NCBI GenBank assembly: GCA_964017155.1
Contig: OZ024862.1
Span: forward strand, 34,141,191 to 34,205,190
Source of the DNA: Oasisia sp. SBJ-2009
Taxonomy: Eukaryota > Annelida > Polychaeta > Sabellida > Siboglinidae
Reading direction: 5' to 3'
DNA length: 64,000 nucleotides
A program made the translations under genes and the position numbers. A model generated the notes under the pieces. That model did no database searches and was not told the DNA's origin. It was given only the letters and a program-made list of their open reading frames with translations. Positions 11,740-64,000 of the stretch are shown piece after piece (the stretch's first letter is position 1; each line of letters opens with the position of its first letter).

Positions 11740-14700
11740 TCCGGCCCACTCTCCAGCCCAGCCTCCCGCCTCAGCTCACCCTTCAGCTTACCTTACAGCT
11801 CACCTTTCAACTCACCTTAAGCTCATCCTACAGCTCACCCTTCAGCTCACACTTCACCTCATCCTCCAGCTCACCCTTCAACTCATCCTCCAGCTCACCC
11901 TTCACCTCACCCTTCAACTCACCCTTAACCTCATCCTACAGCTCACCCTTCACCTCATCCTCCAGCTCACCCTTCACCTCACCCTACAACTCATCCTCCA
12001 GCTCACCCTTCACCTCATCCTCCAGCTCACCCTTCACCTCACCCTTCAGCTCACCCTTCAACTCACCCTTCACCTCATCCTACAGCTCACCCTTCACCTC
12101 ATCCTACAGCTCACCCTTCACCTCATCCTACAGCTCACCCTTCACCTCACCCTACAGCTCACCCTTCACCTCACCCTTCAGCTCACCCTTCACCTCACCC
12201 TACAGCTCACCCTTCACCTCACCCTTCAGCTCACCCTTCACCTCACCCTTCACCTCACCCTTAATCTCACCCTACAGCTCACCCTTCAGCTCATCCTACA
12301 CCTCACCCTTCACCTCACCCGTCACCTCACCCTTCAGCTCACCCTTCAGCTCATCCTCCAGCTCACCCTTCACCTCACCCTTCAGCTCACCCTTCACCTC
12401 ATCCTCCAGCTAACCCTTCACCTCATCCTTCACCTCACCCTTCACCTCGTCCTACAGCTCACCCTTCACCTCATCCTACAGCTCACCCTTCACATCACCC
12501 TTCACCTCACCCTTCAACTCATCCTACAGCTCACTCTTCACCTCACCCTTCAGCTCACCCTTCAGCTCACCCTTCAGCTCACCCTTCAGCTCACCCTTCA
12601 CCTCATCCTCCAGCTCACCCTTCACCTCACCCTTCACCTCACCCTTCAGCTCACCCTTCACCTCATCCTCCAGCTCACCCTTCACCTCACCCTTCACCTC
12701 ATCCTACAGCTCACCCTTCACATCACCCTTCACCTCACCCTTCAACTCATCCTACAGCTCACCCTTCACCTCATCCTACAGCTCACCCTTCACCTCACCC
12801 TTCAGCTCACCCTTCAGCTCATCCTCCAGCTCACCCTTCACCTCACCCTTCAGCTCACCCTTCACCTCATCCTCCAGCTCACCCTTCACCTCACCCTTCA
12901 CCTCACCCTTCACCTCATCCTACAGCTCACCCTTCACCTCATCCTCCAGTTCACCCTTCACCTCACCCTTCAACTCATCCTCCAGCTCACCCTTCACCTC
13001 ACCCTTCAACTCATCCTCCAGCTCACCCTTCACCTCACCCTTCACCTCACCCTTCACCTCACCCTTCACCTCATCCTCCAGCTCACCCTTCACCTCACCC
13101 TTCACCTCACCCTTCAACTAATCCTCCAGCTCACCCTTCACCTCACCCTTCACCTCACCCTTTACCTCACCCTTCAACTCATCCTCCAGCTCACCCTTCA
13201 CCTCACCCTTCACCTCACCCTTCAACTCACCCTTCACCTCATCCTCCAGCTCACCCTTTACCTCACCCTTCACCTCACCCTTCACCTCACCCTTCACCTA
13301 ATCCTCCAGCTCACCCTTCACCTCACCCTTCACCTCACCCTTCACCTCATCCTCCAGCTCACCCTTCACCTCACCCTTCATCTCACCCTTCACCTCATCC
13401 TCCAGCTCACCCTTCACCTCATCCTCCAGCTCACCCTTCACCTCACCCTTCAGCTCACCCTTCAACTCACCCTTCACCTCATCCTACAGCTCACCCTTCA
13501 CCTCATCCTACAGCTCACCCTTCACCTCATCCTACAGCTCACCCTTCACCTCACCCTACAGCTCACCCTTCACCTCACCCTTCAGCTCACCCTTCACCTC
13601 ACCCTACAGCTCACCCTTCACCTCACCCTTCAGCTCACCCTTCACCTCACCCTTCACCTCACCCTTAATCTCACCCTACAGCTCACCCTTCAGCTCATCC
13701 TACACCTCACCCTTCACCTCACCCGTCACCTCACCCTTCAGCTCACCCTTCAGCTCATCCTCCAGCTCACCCTTCACCTCACCCTTCAGCTCACCCTTCA
13801 CCTCATCCTCCAGCTAACCCTTCACCTCATCCTTCACCTCACCCTTCACCTCGTCCTACAGCTCACCCTTCACCTCATCCTACAGCTCACCCTTCACATC
13901 ACCCTTCACCTCACCCTTCAACTCATCCTACAGCTCACTCTTCACCTCACCCTTCAGCTCACCCTTCAGCTCACCCTTCAGCTCACCCTTCAGCTCACCC
14001 TTCACCTCATCCTCCAGCTCACCCTTCACCTCACCCTTCACCTCACCCTTCAGCTCACCCTTCACCTCATCCTCCAGCTCACCCTTCACCTCACCCTTCA
14101 CCTCATCCTACAGCTCACCCTTCACATCACCCTTCACCTCACCCTTCAACTCATCCTACAGCTCACCCTTCACCTCATCCTACAGCTCACCCTTCACCTC
14201 ACCCTTCAGCTCACCCTTCAGCTCATCCTCCAGCTCACCCTTCACCTCACCCTTCAGCTCACCCTTCACCTCATCCTCCAGCTCACCCTTCACCTCACCC
14301 TTCACCTCACCCTTCACCTCATCCTACAGCTCACCCTTCACCTCATCCTCCAGTTCACCCTTCACCTCACCCTTCAACTCATCCTCCAGCTCACCCTTCA
14401 CCTCACCCTTCAACTCATCCTCCAGCTCACCCTTCACCTCACCCTTCACCTCACCCTTCACCTCACCCTTCACCTCATCCTCCAGCTCACCCTTCACCTC
14501 ACCCTTCACCTCACCCTTCAACTAATCCTCCAGCTCACCCTTCACCTCACCCTTCACCTCATCCTCCTGCTCACCCTTTACCTCACCCTTCAACTCATCC
14601 TCCAGCTCACCCTTCACCTCACCCTTCACCTCACCCTTCAACTCACCCTTCACCTCATCCTCCAGCTCACCCTTTACCTCACCCTTCACCTCACCCTTCA

Positions 14701-17700
14701 CCTCACCCTTCACCTAATCCTCCAGCTCACCCTTCACCTCACCCTTCACCTCACCCTTCACCTCATCCTCCAGCTCACCCTTCACCTCACCCTTCATCTC
14801 ACCCTTCACCTCATCCTCCAGCTCACCCTTCACCTCATCCTCCAGCTCACCCTTCACCTCACCCTTCAACTCACCCTTCACCTCACCCTTCAACTCATCC
14901 TCCAGCTCACCCTTCACCTCACCCTTCACCTCACCCTTCACCTCATCCTCCAGCTCACCCTTCACCTCACCCTTCACCTAACCCTTCAACTCATCCTCCA
15001 GCTCACCCTTCACCTCACCCTTCACCTCATCCTCCAGCTCACCCTTTACCTCACCCTTCAACTCATCCTCCAGCTCACCCTTCACCTCACCCTTCACCTC
15101 ACCCTTCAACTCACCCTTCACCTCATCCTCCAGCTCACCCTTCACCTCACCCTTCACCTCACCCTTCAGCTCATCCTCCAGCTCACCCTTCACCTCATCC
15201 TCCAGCTCACCCTTCACCTCACCCTTCAACTCATCCTCCAGCTCACCCTTCACCTCACCCTTCAACTCATCCTCCAGCTCACCCTTCACCTCACCCTTCA
15301 CCTCATCCTCCAGCTCACCCTTCACCTCATCCTCCAGCTCACCCTTCACCTCACCCTTCAACTCACCCTTCAACTCATCCTCCAGCTCACCATTCACCTC
15401 ACCCTTCACCTCATCCTACAGCTCACCCTTCACCTCATCCTTCACCTCACCCTTCAACTCACCCTTCAACTCATCCTTCAACTCATCCTACAGCTCACAC
15501 TTCACGTCACCCTTCAACTCATCCTTCACCTCACCCTTCAACTCATCCTCCAGCTCACCCTTCACCTCACCCTTCAACTCATCCTCCAGCTCACCCTTCA
15601 CCTCACCCTTCACCTCATCCTCCAGCTCACCCTTCACCTCACCCTTCACCTCATCCTACAGCTCACCCTTCACCTCACCCTTCACCTCACCCTTCCACTC
15701 ATCCTCCAGCTCATCCTTCACCTCACCCTTCCACTCATCCTCCAGCTCATCCTTCACCTCACCCTTCACCTCATCCTCCAGCTCACCCTTCACCTCAACC
15801 TTCACCTCATCCTCCAGCTCACCCTTCACCTCATCCTTCACCTCATCCTCCAGCTCACCCTTCACCTCACCCTTCACCTCACCCTTCACCTCATCCTACA
15901 GCTCACCCTTCACCTCATCCTCCAGCTCACCCTTCACCTCACCCTTCACCTCCCCCTTCACCTCATCCTACAGCTCACCCTTCACCTCATCCTCCAGCTC
16001 ACCCTTCACCTCACCCTTCACCTCACCCTTCAACTCATCCTCCAACTCACCCTTCAACTCATCCTACAGCCCACCCTTCACCTCATCCTTCACCTCACCC
16101 TTCACCTCATCCTTCACCTCATCCTACAGCTCACCCTTCACCTCATCCTCCAGCTCACCCTTCACCTCACCCTTCAACTCATCCTCCAGCTCACCCTTCA
16201 ACTCACCCTTCAACTCATCCTACAGCTCACCCTTCACGTCACCCTTCAACTCATCCTTCACCTCACCCTTCAACTCATCCTCCAGCTCACCCTTCACCTC
16301 ACCCTTCAACTCATCCTCCAGCTCACCCTTCACCTCACCCTTCACCTCATCCTCCAGCTCACCCTTCACCTCACCCTTCACCTCATCCTACAGCTCACCC
16401 TTCACCTCACCCTTCAACTCACCCTTCACCTCATCCTCCAACTCACCCTTCCACTCATCCTCCAGCTCATCCTTCACCTCACCCTTCACCTCACCCTTCA
16501 AGTCATCCTCCAACTCACCCTTCACCTCACCCTTCAAGTCACCCTCCAGCTCACCCTTCAGATCACCCTTCACCTCACCCTTCAACTCGTCCTCCAGCTC
16601 ACCCTTCAACTCATCCTCCAGCTCACCCTTCACCTCACCCTTCACCTTACCCTTCACCTCATCCTACAGCTCACCCTTCAGCTCACACTTCACCTCATCC
16701 TCCAGCTCACCCTTCAACTCATCCTCCAGCTCACCCTTCACCTCACCCTTCAACTCACCCTTAACCTCATCCTACAGCTCACCCTTCAACTCATCCTCCA
16801 GCTCACCCTTCACCTCACCCTTCACCTCGCCCTTCAGCTCACCCTTCACCTCATCCTACAGCTCACCCTTCACCTCACCCTTCACCTCACCCTTCAGCTC
16901 ACCCTTCACCTCATCCTCCACCTCACCCTTCACCTCACCCTTCAGCTCACCCTTCACCTCGTCCTACAGCTCACCCTTCACCTCTTCCTACAGCTCACCC
17001 TTCACATCACCCTTCACCTCACCCTTCAACTCATCCTACAGCTCACCCTTCACCTCATCCTACAGCTCACCCTTCACCTCACCCTTCAGCTCACCCTTCA
17101 CCTCATCCTCCAGCTCACCCTTCACCTCCCCTTCACCTCACCCTTCAGCTCACCCTTCACCTCATCCTCCAGCTCACCCTTCACCTCACCCTTCACCTCA
17201 TCCTACAGCTCACCCTTCACATCACCCTTCACCTCACCCTTCAACTCATCCTACAGCTCACCCTTCACCTCATCCTACAGCTCACCCTTCACCTCACCCT
17301 TCAGCTCACCCTTCAGCTCATCCTCCAGCTCACCCTTCACCTCACCCTTCAGCTCACCCTTCAGCTCACCCTTCACCTCATCCTCCAGCTCACCCTTCAC
17401 CTCACCCTTCACCTCACCCTTCACCTCATCCTACAGCTCACCCTTCACCTCATCCTCCAGCTCACCCTTCAACTCATCCTCCAGCTCACCCTTCACCTCA
17501 CCCTTCACCTCATCCTCCAGCTCACCCTTCACCTCACCCTTCACCTCACCCTTCACCTCATCCTCCAGCTCACCCTTTACCTCACCCTTCAACTCATCCT
17601 CCAGCTCACCCTTCACCTCACCCTTCACCTCACCCTTCAACTCACCCTTCACCTCATCCTCCAGCTCACCCTTTACCTCACCCTTCACCTCACCCTTCAC

Positions 17701-20700
17701 CTCATCCTCCAGCTCACCCTTCACCTCACCCTTCACCTCACCCTTCACCTCACCCTTCAACTCACCCTTCACCTCACCCTTCAACTCATCCTCCAGCTCA
17801 CCCTTCACCTCACCCTTCAACTCATCCTCCAGCTCACCCTTCACCTCACCCTTCACCTCATCCTCCAGCTCACCCTTCACCTCACCCTTCACCTCATCCT
17901 ACAGCTCACCCTTCACCTCACCCTTCACCTCACCCTTCCACTCATCCTCCAGCTCATCCTTCACCTCACCCTTCACCTCACCCTTCAAGTCATCCTCCAA
18001 CTCACCCTTCAACTCATCCTCCAGCTCACCCTTCACCTCAACCTTCACCTCATCCTCCAGCTCACCCTTCACCTCATCCTTCACCTCATCCTCCAGCTCA
18101 CCCTTCACCTCACCCTTCACCTCATCCTACAGCTCACCCTTCACCTCATCCTCCAGCTCACCCTTCACCTCACCCTTCACCTCCCCTTCACCTCATCCTA
18201 CAGCTCACCCTTCACCTCATCCTCCAGCTCACCCTTCACCTCACCCTTCACCTCACCCTTCAACTCATCCTCCAACTCACCCTTCAACTCATCCTACAGC
18301 CCACCCTTCACCTCATCCTTCACCTCACCCTTCACCTCATCCTTCACCTCATCCTACAGCTCACCCTTCACCTCATCCTCCAGCTCACCCTTCACCTCAC
18401 CCTTCAACTCATCCTCCAGCTCACCCTTCAACTCACCCTTCAACTCATCCTACAGCTCACCCTTCACGTCACCCTTCAACTCATCCTTCACCTCACCCTT
18501 CAACTCATCCTCCAGCTCACCCTTCACCTCACCCTTCAACTCATCCTCCAGCTCACCCTTCACCTCACCCTTCACCTCATCCTCCAGCTCACCCTTCACC
18601 TCACCCTTCACCTCATCCTACAGCTCACCCTTCACCTCACCCTTCAACTCACCCTTCACCTCATCCTCCAACTCACCCTTCCACTCATCCTCCAGCTCAT
18701 CCTTCACCTCACCCTTCACCTCACCCTTCAAGTCATCCTCCAACTCACCCTTCACCTCACCCTTCAAGTCACCCTCCAGCTCACCCTTCAGATCACCCTT
18801 CACCTCACCCTTCAACTCGTCCTCCAGCTCACCCTTCAACTCATCCTCCAGCTCACCCTTCACCTCACCTTTCACCTTACCCTTCACCTCATCCTACAGC
18901 TCACCCTTCAGCTCACACTTCACCTCATCCTCCAGCTCACCCTTCAACTCATCCTCCAGCTCACCCTTCACCTCACCCTTCAACTCACCCTTAACCTCAT
19001 CCTACAGCTCACCCTTCAACTCATCCTCCAGCTCACCCTTCACCTCACCCTTCACCTCACCCTTCAGCTCACCCTTCACCTCATCCTACAGCTCACCCTT
19101 CACCTCACCCTTCACCTCACCCTTCAGCTCACCCTTCACCTCATCCTCCAGCTCACCCTTCACCTCACCCTTCAGCTCACCCTTCACCTCGTCCTACAGC
19201 TCACCCTTCACCTCTTCCTACAGCTCACCCTTCACATCACCCTTCACCTCACCCTTCAACTCATCCTACAGCTCACCCTTCACCTCATCCTACAGCTCAC
19301 CCTTCACCTCACCCTTCACCTCCCCTTCACCTCACCCTTCAGCTCACCCTTCACCTCATCCTCCAGCTCACCCTTCACCTCACCCTTCACCTCATCCTAC
19401 AGCTCACCCTTCACATCACCCTTCACCTCACCCTTCAACTCATCCTACAGCTCACCCTTCACCTCATCCTACAGCTCACCCTTCACCTCACCCTTCAGCT
19501 CACCCTTCAGCTCATCCTCCAGCTCACCCTTCACCTCACCCTTCAGCTCACCCTTCAGCTCACCCTTCACCTCATCCTCCAGCTCACCCTTCACCTCACC
19601 CTTCACCTCACCCTTCACCTCATCCTACAGCTCACCCTTCACCTCATCCTCCAGCTCACCCTTCAACTCATCCTCCAGCTCACCCTTCACCTCACCCTTC
19701 AACTCATCCTCCAGGTCACCCTTCACCTCACCCTTCACCTCATCCTCCAGCTCACCCTTCACCTCACCCTTCACCTCACCCTTCACCTCATCCTCCAGCT
19801 CACCCTTTACCTCACCCTTCAACTCATCCTCCAGCTCACCCTTCACCTCACCCTTCACCTCACCCTTCAACTCACCCTTCACCTCATCCTCCAGCTCACC
19901 CTTTACCTCACCCTTCACCTCACCCTTCACCTCATCCTCCAGCTCACCCTTCACCTCACCCTTCACCTCACCCTTCACCTCACCCTTCAACTCACCCTTC
20001 ACCTCACCCTTCAACTCATCCTCCAGCTCACCCTTCACCTCACCCTTCACCTCACCCTTCACCTCATCCTACAGCTCACCCTTCACCTCATCCTCCAGCT
20101 CACCCTTCACCTCACCCTTCAACTCATCCTCCAACTCACCCTTCAACTCATCCTACAGCCCACCCTTCACCTCATCCTTCAACTCATCCTTCACCTCACC
20201 CTTCAACTCATCCTCCAGCTCACCCTTCACCTCACCCTTCAACTCATCCTCCAGCTCACCCTTCACCTCACCCTTCACCTCACCCTTCACCTCATCCTCC
20301 AGCTCACCCTTCACCTCACCCTTCACCTCACCCTTCAACTCATCCTCCAGCTCACCCTTCAACTCACCCTTCAACTCATCCTACAGCTCACACTTCACGT
20401 CACCCTTCACCTCATCCTTCACCTCACCCTTCAACTCATCCTCCAGCTCACCCTTCACCTCACCCTTCAACTCATCCTCCAGCTTACCCTTCACCTCACC
20501 CTTCACATCATCCTCCAGCTCACCCTTCACCTCACCCTTCACCTCATCCTACAGCTCACCCTTCACCTCACCCTTCAACTCACCCTTCACCTCACCCTTC
20601 AAGTCACCCTCCAGCTCACCCTTCAGATCACCCTTCACCTCACCCTTCAACTCGTCCTCCAGCTCACCCTTCAACTCATCCTCCAGCTCACCCTTCACCT

Positions 20701-21975
20701 CACCCTTCACCTCACCCTTCACCTCATCCTACAGCTCACCCTTCAGCTCACACTTCACCTCATCCTCCAGCTCACCCTTCAACTCATCCTCCAGCTCACC
20801 CTTCACCTCACCCTTCAACTCACCCTTAACCTCATCCTACAGCTCACCCTTCAACTCATCCTCCAGCTCATCCTTCACCTCACCCTTCAGCTCACCCTTC
20901 ACCTCATCCTACAGCTCACCCTTCACCTCACCCTTCACCTCACCCTTCAGCTCACCCTTCACCTCATCCTCCAGCTCACCCTTCACCTCACCCTTCAGCT
21001 CACCCTTCACCTCATCCTACAGCTCACCCTTCAACTTATCCTACAGCTCACCCTTCAGCTCACCCTTCAACTCACCCTTCATCTCACCCTTCAGCTCACC
21101 CTTCAACTCATCCTCCAATCACCCTTCACCTAATCCTCCAACTCACCCTTCAACTCATCCTCCAGCTCACCCTTCACCTCACCCTTCAGATCACCCTTCA
21201 CCTCACCCTTCAACTCATCCTCCAGCTCACCCTTCACCTCACCCTTCACCTCACCCTTCAGATCACCCTTCACCTCACCCTTCAACTCATCCTCCAATCA
21301 CCCTTCACCTCATCCTCCAACTCACCCTTCAACTCATCCTCCAGCTCACCCTTCACCTCACCCTTCAGTTCACCCTTCACCTCACCCTTCAAGTCATCCT
21401 CCAGCTCACCCTTCAACTAATCCTACAGCTCACCCGTCAGCTCACCCTTCACCTCACCCTCCAGCTCACCCTTCAGATCACCCTTCACCTCACCCTTCAA
21501 CTCGTCCTCCAGCTCACCCTTCACATCACCCTTCACCTCACCCTTCAGATCACCCTTCACCTCACCCTTCAACTCATCCTCCAACTCACCCTTCACCTCA
21601 CCCTTCAACTCACCCTTCACCTCACCCTTCAACTCATCCTCCAGCTCACCCTTCACCTCACCCTTCAACTCACCCTTCGCCTCACCCTTCACCTAATCCT
21701 CCAGCTCACCCTTCAACTCATCCTCCAGCTCACCCTTCACCTCACCCTTCAGATCACCCTTCACCTCACCCTTCAACTCATCCTCCAGCTCACCCTTCAA
21801 CTCATCCTCCAGCTCACCCTTCACCTCACCCTTCAGATCACCCTTCACCTCACCCTTCAACTCATCCTCCAGCTCACCCTTCAACTCACCCTTCACCTCA
21901 CCCTACAGCTCACCCTTCAACTCACCCTTCACCTCACCCTACAGCTAGCTCATCCTCCAGCTCACCCTACAGTTG
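11740..21975. repeat. Giant 12-bp minisatellite, ~850 units, with higher-order duplications
   Basis: The unit consensus is CA(C/T)CCT(T/C/A)CA(C/A/G)CT. Common variants are CACCCTTCACCT, CATCCTCCAGCT, CATCCTACAGCT, CACCCTTCAGCT and CACCCTTCAACT. Because 12 is a multiple of 3 and the + strand unit has no stop in any frame, a 2433-codon open frame runs through 11693-18994. It reads as L/T/H/Q, then S/P/F/T, then H/P/S repeats as one-base deletions (near 17127 and 18181) change the frame. Long blocks recur: 12040-13440 is repeated about 1404 bp later (117 units), and the 16.4-17.9 kb region is repeated about 2230 bp later. I find no gene structure, start context or non-repeat protein segment, so I treat it as non-coding satellite. 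Confidence 0.95.
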
Positions 21976-22094
21976 CTTCAACTTGTTCGTCGACAGCCCC
22001 GACTCTTCTGTCTTCATCATTGGATAGCGATCATCAACAGGAGAGCTGGAGGGTGAGTACAATCAGCATCAAAGACTATATCGTCATCAGTGAC

Positions 22095-22346
22095 TAAGAC
22101 TAACGCAGGAGTTGTCCTCAAGAATTAGTGAGTCTACTACGGGTTACACATTTACCCCCTGTGTGGGATATTTTACTCCCCCTGGCATAGACACCAAATA
22201 AAAGGGACCACCGGCTTTTAGTGTCTCTTCCGAAAAACACAGGCAAATGTGGGGTGAACGAAATTGCCTAAGTTTCGAAACGGCGGTAGGTGGGATTGAA
22301 CCACCGTCCCCTCGATTGACAGTCCGGCGCTCTATCGCGCGCGGGT
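22095..22346 (-). mobile_element. tRNA-derived SINE (family B, copy 1, inverted)
   Basis: The reverse complement matches 51417-51665 block for block: a tRNA-like head with GCGCGATAGAGCGCCGGACTG and B-box GGTTCAATCCC, then CGTTTCGAAACTTAGGCAAT, AGAGACACTAAAAGCCGGTG, and a 3' part containing GTGTAACCCG and GGACAACTC. Finding the same body in two places identifies a SINE. Confidence 0.88.
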
Positions 22347-23590
22347 GAGATGAGCGACACATGTATAAGTTACACTGAAATGCAATGATCTCCCTACGTC
22401 GAAAGGACCCGATGGTATCTGCATGATATTTAAGTGGGTGTTGTAGGAATTTCAAAATTCTACTCAATTTAAAAATTAAAATGTTCATGGATTGGGCGCC
22501 CCTGAACCCCAATTATGATCATAATTCGTAACGTGTCATACAGTGTCGGGCATACACCCCCACCCGGCCCCCCAAGTTAAGTGCATATATATGCCCCATG
22601 GCAAAAATTGTCGTTACGTTAACTGACACAATAATATATTATTCTCTAAGGGATCATCTTCGTCACTGATTTGACTACGTATATGATAACATTTATCGCA
22701 TTTCTATTAAATTTACAGTGTGCGCGCACGTGCGTACGCGTGTCTAAGGGGGGGGGGGGGGAGTGGGTGTCATAATACCATACTGTCCGATACAAGCCCC
22801 TTGCAACATCACCGCTTACATAACTTTTCTCAACTACATGTTCACCTTGCCCAGTCACGTGTTTTATCCTTTCTTTTCTAGCCTTACCACTGTCCTAAAA
22901 CAATTGGTGTATTGTTATCTGTATGCAGCAAGTTGTAGCGCATGTTCGATTATATATTATCATGGCAGTGGCATAGCGAACGATATATTCTTTCCCACCC
23001 GCATGTACGTATAATTAGTTCCACGTGGAAGTCGTGTTGGATTGTGGCTCAGACGTAGGTTTTTGTCCGACGATCCCCATCAAAGTTTACAATAATACGG
23101 GCTGAATATGGTGATGCATGTCTTTCTTTTGTTACGTACTCCACTTTCGCTTTCTTTATTGACCTCCTTTCAGCATAGGTAGTTCACTCACTACTGGGTT
23201 GACGTGTGGTAGGTACTACGTGGCTTGGTAATATAAATGCAACTTGACGATGTCTTTATATTCATCACTTAAAATTAGTAATGAATATGATGTATCCATG
23301 TATATTATCTTGACGATATAACATGTATATGTTAGTAATTCTCACACTGACGTATGTGAACATATTAGTTATTGTTTTGATTAAGCGCTGCGTGACATTA
23401 TTATTATTAACTAATTTAATAACTAATATATGTGAAATAATACCACAATACATTACAATAAAATAGTACAAATGCAGGTTGTACGTGTTGTCAACATATG
23501 CACACATGAAATTGTTATATTTTGAAAACAGTGCTAATTATTGAATCAAAGTATGAAATCTTTTCATTTGCATTTCGACAATATGTCAAT
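22347..23590. other. Intergenic stretch, nothing recognised
   Basis: Unique-looking sequence containing one G-run of about 14 at 22748-22761. No gene, RNA or element is recognised. Confidence 0.6.
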
Positions 23591-23595
23591 AAACA

Positions 23596-23603
23596 TAATA
23601 TAA

Positions 23604-23637
<34 letters not shown>

Positions 23638-23817
23638 ATTATACATAATTATACATATATATTATAATTATATAAATATAACACACACACATATATATAT
23701 ATATACAATTATATAAATATATAACATATAATATATATATATATATTATATATATATGTTATATATAATATATATACACAATTATATAAATATAATATAT
23801 ATATATACATAATTTTT

Positions 23818-23884
<67 letters not shown>

Positions 23885-23895
23885 TAGTTATAGTT
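23596..23895. repeat. AT-rich microsatellite (TA repeats)
   Basis: Interrupted (TA)n tracts with short (CA) pieces. The longest pure run is at about 23819-23880 and is followed by GTTATA repeats. Open frames here are artefacts. Confidence 0.95.
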
Positions 23896-24439
23896 ATAAT
23901 ATATAATGCATATAAAATGCAGGGCGTATAATATAAAATACAAATTTGTATATATTATTGAATTGAATAATTGTTGTGATAAACGTACGCCACCCTCCAC
24001 CAGATATGATAGATATAGCCAGCACCCGCTATAAATTCAACTGTATACTGGGAGTCAGGTCAACCTTTAAATTGTACCTTACGTGCTGATAAATACCTAT
24101 GTGTGGACTATAAATAGCAACCCGCACACTATACAAAATATCGTAGACCCTGCATCAATAAATTATGCGTACATGATGTTGCTAAACATGTCGAGCTATG
24201 CTTATATATGCGCCAGTCAGTGCCCGTCTATTAGCAACGCTCTATGAGTAATAATATATGCAAGTGCACCCGCCGTCATAAAGGTTAATCGATTCAGTAT
24301 GCAAGTCCCAGTTTCCATTCAACGTCGCAAATGTTATCAAACGAGATTCACCGCTGCGCCCGCAGAGTCCAAAATTATCTACCCGCTACCTTTCAAACAC
24401 ATGCATAACCATGCTGTATCTACCCTATGCCCCAATTAA

Positions 24440-24711
24440 ACGATACTACAGAGGCTACTGGTTAAGATCACGTGACTAGTTAACTAAAAGATGGGCAATA
24501 TTACGGGATGGCAATAACCAATTAGTGACGTCACGCGCATGATCACGAGACGAAGAATTAACCAATTTCTGTCTAGCCAACGCGGGGGTCACCGACTTCG
24601 GGCAGCGTGCGTTGTGGTGCTCGATTTAGGTTCGAAAGTCACGGAAAACGGCGCGATTTGTGAAAGTTTTACCTCCAAACTATCGTCAAGGGTGTCCAGC
24701 AAGGCAGGACC
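24440..24711 (+). promoter_or_regulatory. Probable CHD4 promoter and 5' leader
   Basis: The interval holds CACGTG (24470-24475), CCAAT on the + strand (24518-24522), and a full palindromic CRE, TGACGTCA (24526-24533). It lies 180-245 bp upstream of the CHD4 ATG, and the following ~170 bp are richer in CpG than surrounding DNA. No TATA box is seen. The transcription start is not determined. Confidence 0.5.
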
Positions 24712-63817
<39,106 letters not shown>

Positions 63818-63907
63818 CACCCGACAGCGGCGGGCACTGGTGGAGCCACTGCTTCGGTTTGTCAACTGTTTACAGTGAACTCGTCCCGCCCGCCTTGTCT
63901 GTGGTCT

Positions 63908-64000
63908 GTGCGCTCTAGACAGGTTTTTTGTGTCCCATGGATGTGCGCTCTAGACAGGTTGTACTTTGTCCCCTGGATGTGCGCTCTAGACAGGTTGTAC
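63908..64000 (+). repeat. Start of a tandem repeat downstream of the CHD4 stop
   Basis: GTGCGCTCTAGACAGGTT occurs three times (about 63908, 63943, 63979) with TTGTCCC(C/A)TGGAT spacers; the window ends inside the array. Each unit contains AGACAGGTT, which resembles a splice donor. Confidence 0.9.

Noticed and set aside
11693..18994. 2433-codon open reading frame
   Set aside because: It is a 12-bp minisatellite whose + strand has no stop in any frame. Composition switches from L/T/H/Q to S/P/F to H/P/S at single-base deletions, as expected of a repeat and not of a selected protein. There is no non-repeat domain.
12920..21896. Several - strand frames with [12 protein letters not shown] repeats
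   Set aside because: Complement of the same minisatellite, broken often by stops. No start context or conservation argument.

Overview
This is a eukaryotic window from an invertebrate animal. Genes are split into many short exons with GT-AG introns, introns are crowded with SINEs, LINE ends and MITEs, and there is no bacterial-type gene packing. Two protein genes can be reconstructed, both on the + strand. The first is SSR3 (TRAP-gamma; five coding exons, 2810-6042, 182 aa). The second is a complete-looking CHD4/Mi-2 family chromatin remodeller (36 coding exons plus one candidate 36-nt microexon, 24712-63817, 2109 aa without the microexon). All exon phases are consistent across both models, and both stay open from ATG to stop. 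CHD4 is apparently the single pro-orthologue of vertebrate CHD3/4/5. That, and the large number of minisatellites that straddle exon/intron boundaries, make an amphioxus-like cephalochordate my best guess, but the species is inference.

Layout: 1-1.2 kb is tetranucleotide-derived simple sequence. 2.13-2.45 kb is a retrotransposon 3' tail fused to a long GAT/GAC/GGC microsatellite. 2.8-6.3 kb is SSR3. 6.3-11.7 kb is intergenic and contains a tRNA-derived SINE, a candidate inverted-repeat element with a perfect 32-bp palindrome, and a broken RTE-like reverse transcriptase. 11.74-21.97 kb is one giant 12-bp minisatellite of roughly 850 copies with kilobase-scale higher-order duplications. 22.1-24.6 kb is SINE, AT microsatellite and promoter. 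24.7-63.8 kb is CHD4. The last ~180 bp are downstream of the CHD4 stop and contain the start of another tandem repeat.

CHD4 encodes, in order: an acidic/lysine-rich N-terminus with a CHDNT domain, two PHD fingers, two chromodomains, a SNF2 ATPase with intact Walker A and DEAH motifs, the DUF1087/DUF1086 region, a lysine/glutamate-rich linker, the CHDCT2 domain and a lineage-variable C-terminus. SSR3 encodes the four-pass gamma subunit of the ER translocon-associated protein complex. The two genes have no evident functional link.

The most unusual feature is that at least ten CHD4 splice junctions have been tandemly amplified across the boundary. This produces arrays of duplicate 5' or 3' splice sites (for example 15 decoy acceptors before exon 14, about 15 donor copies after exon 32, and 4 in-frame donor copies after exon 11). 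Other observations: a TTAA-flanked MITE present twice complete and once as a relic; a 1013-bp element with TTCT target duplication and seven copies of one 15-mer; a Harbinger-like element nested in a LINE 3' end; a palindrome with hammerhead-like core motifs; and LINE 3' tails abutting two CHD4 splice acceptors.
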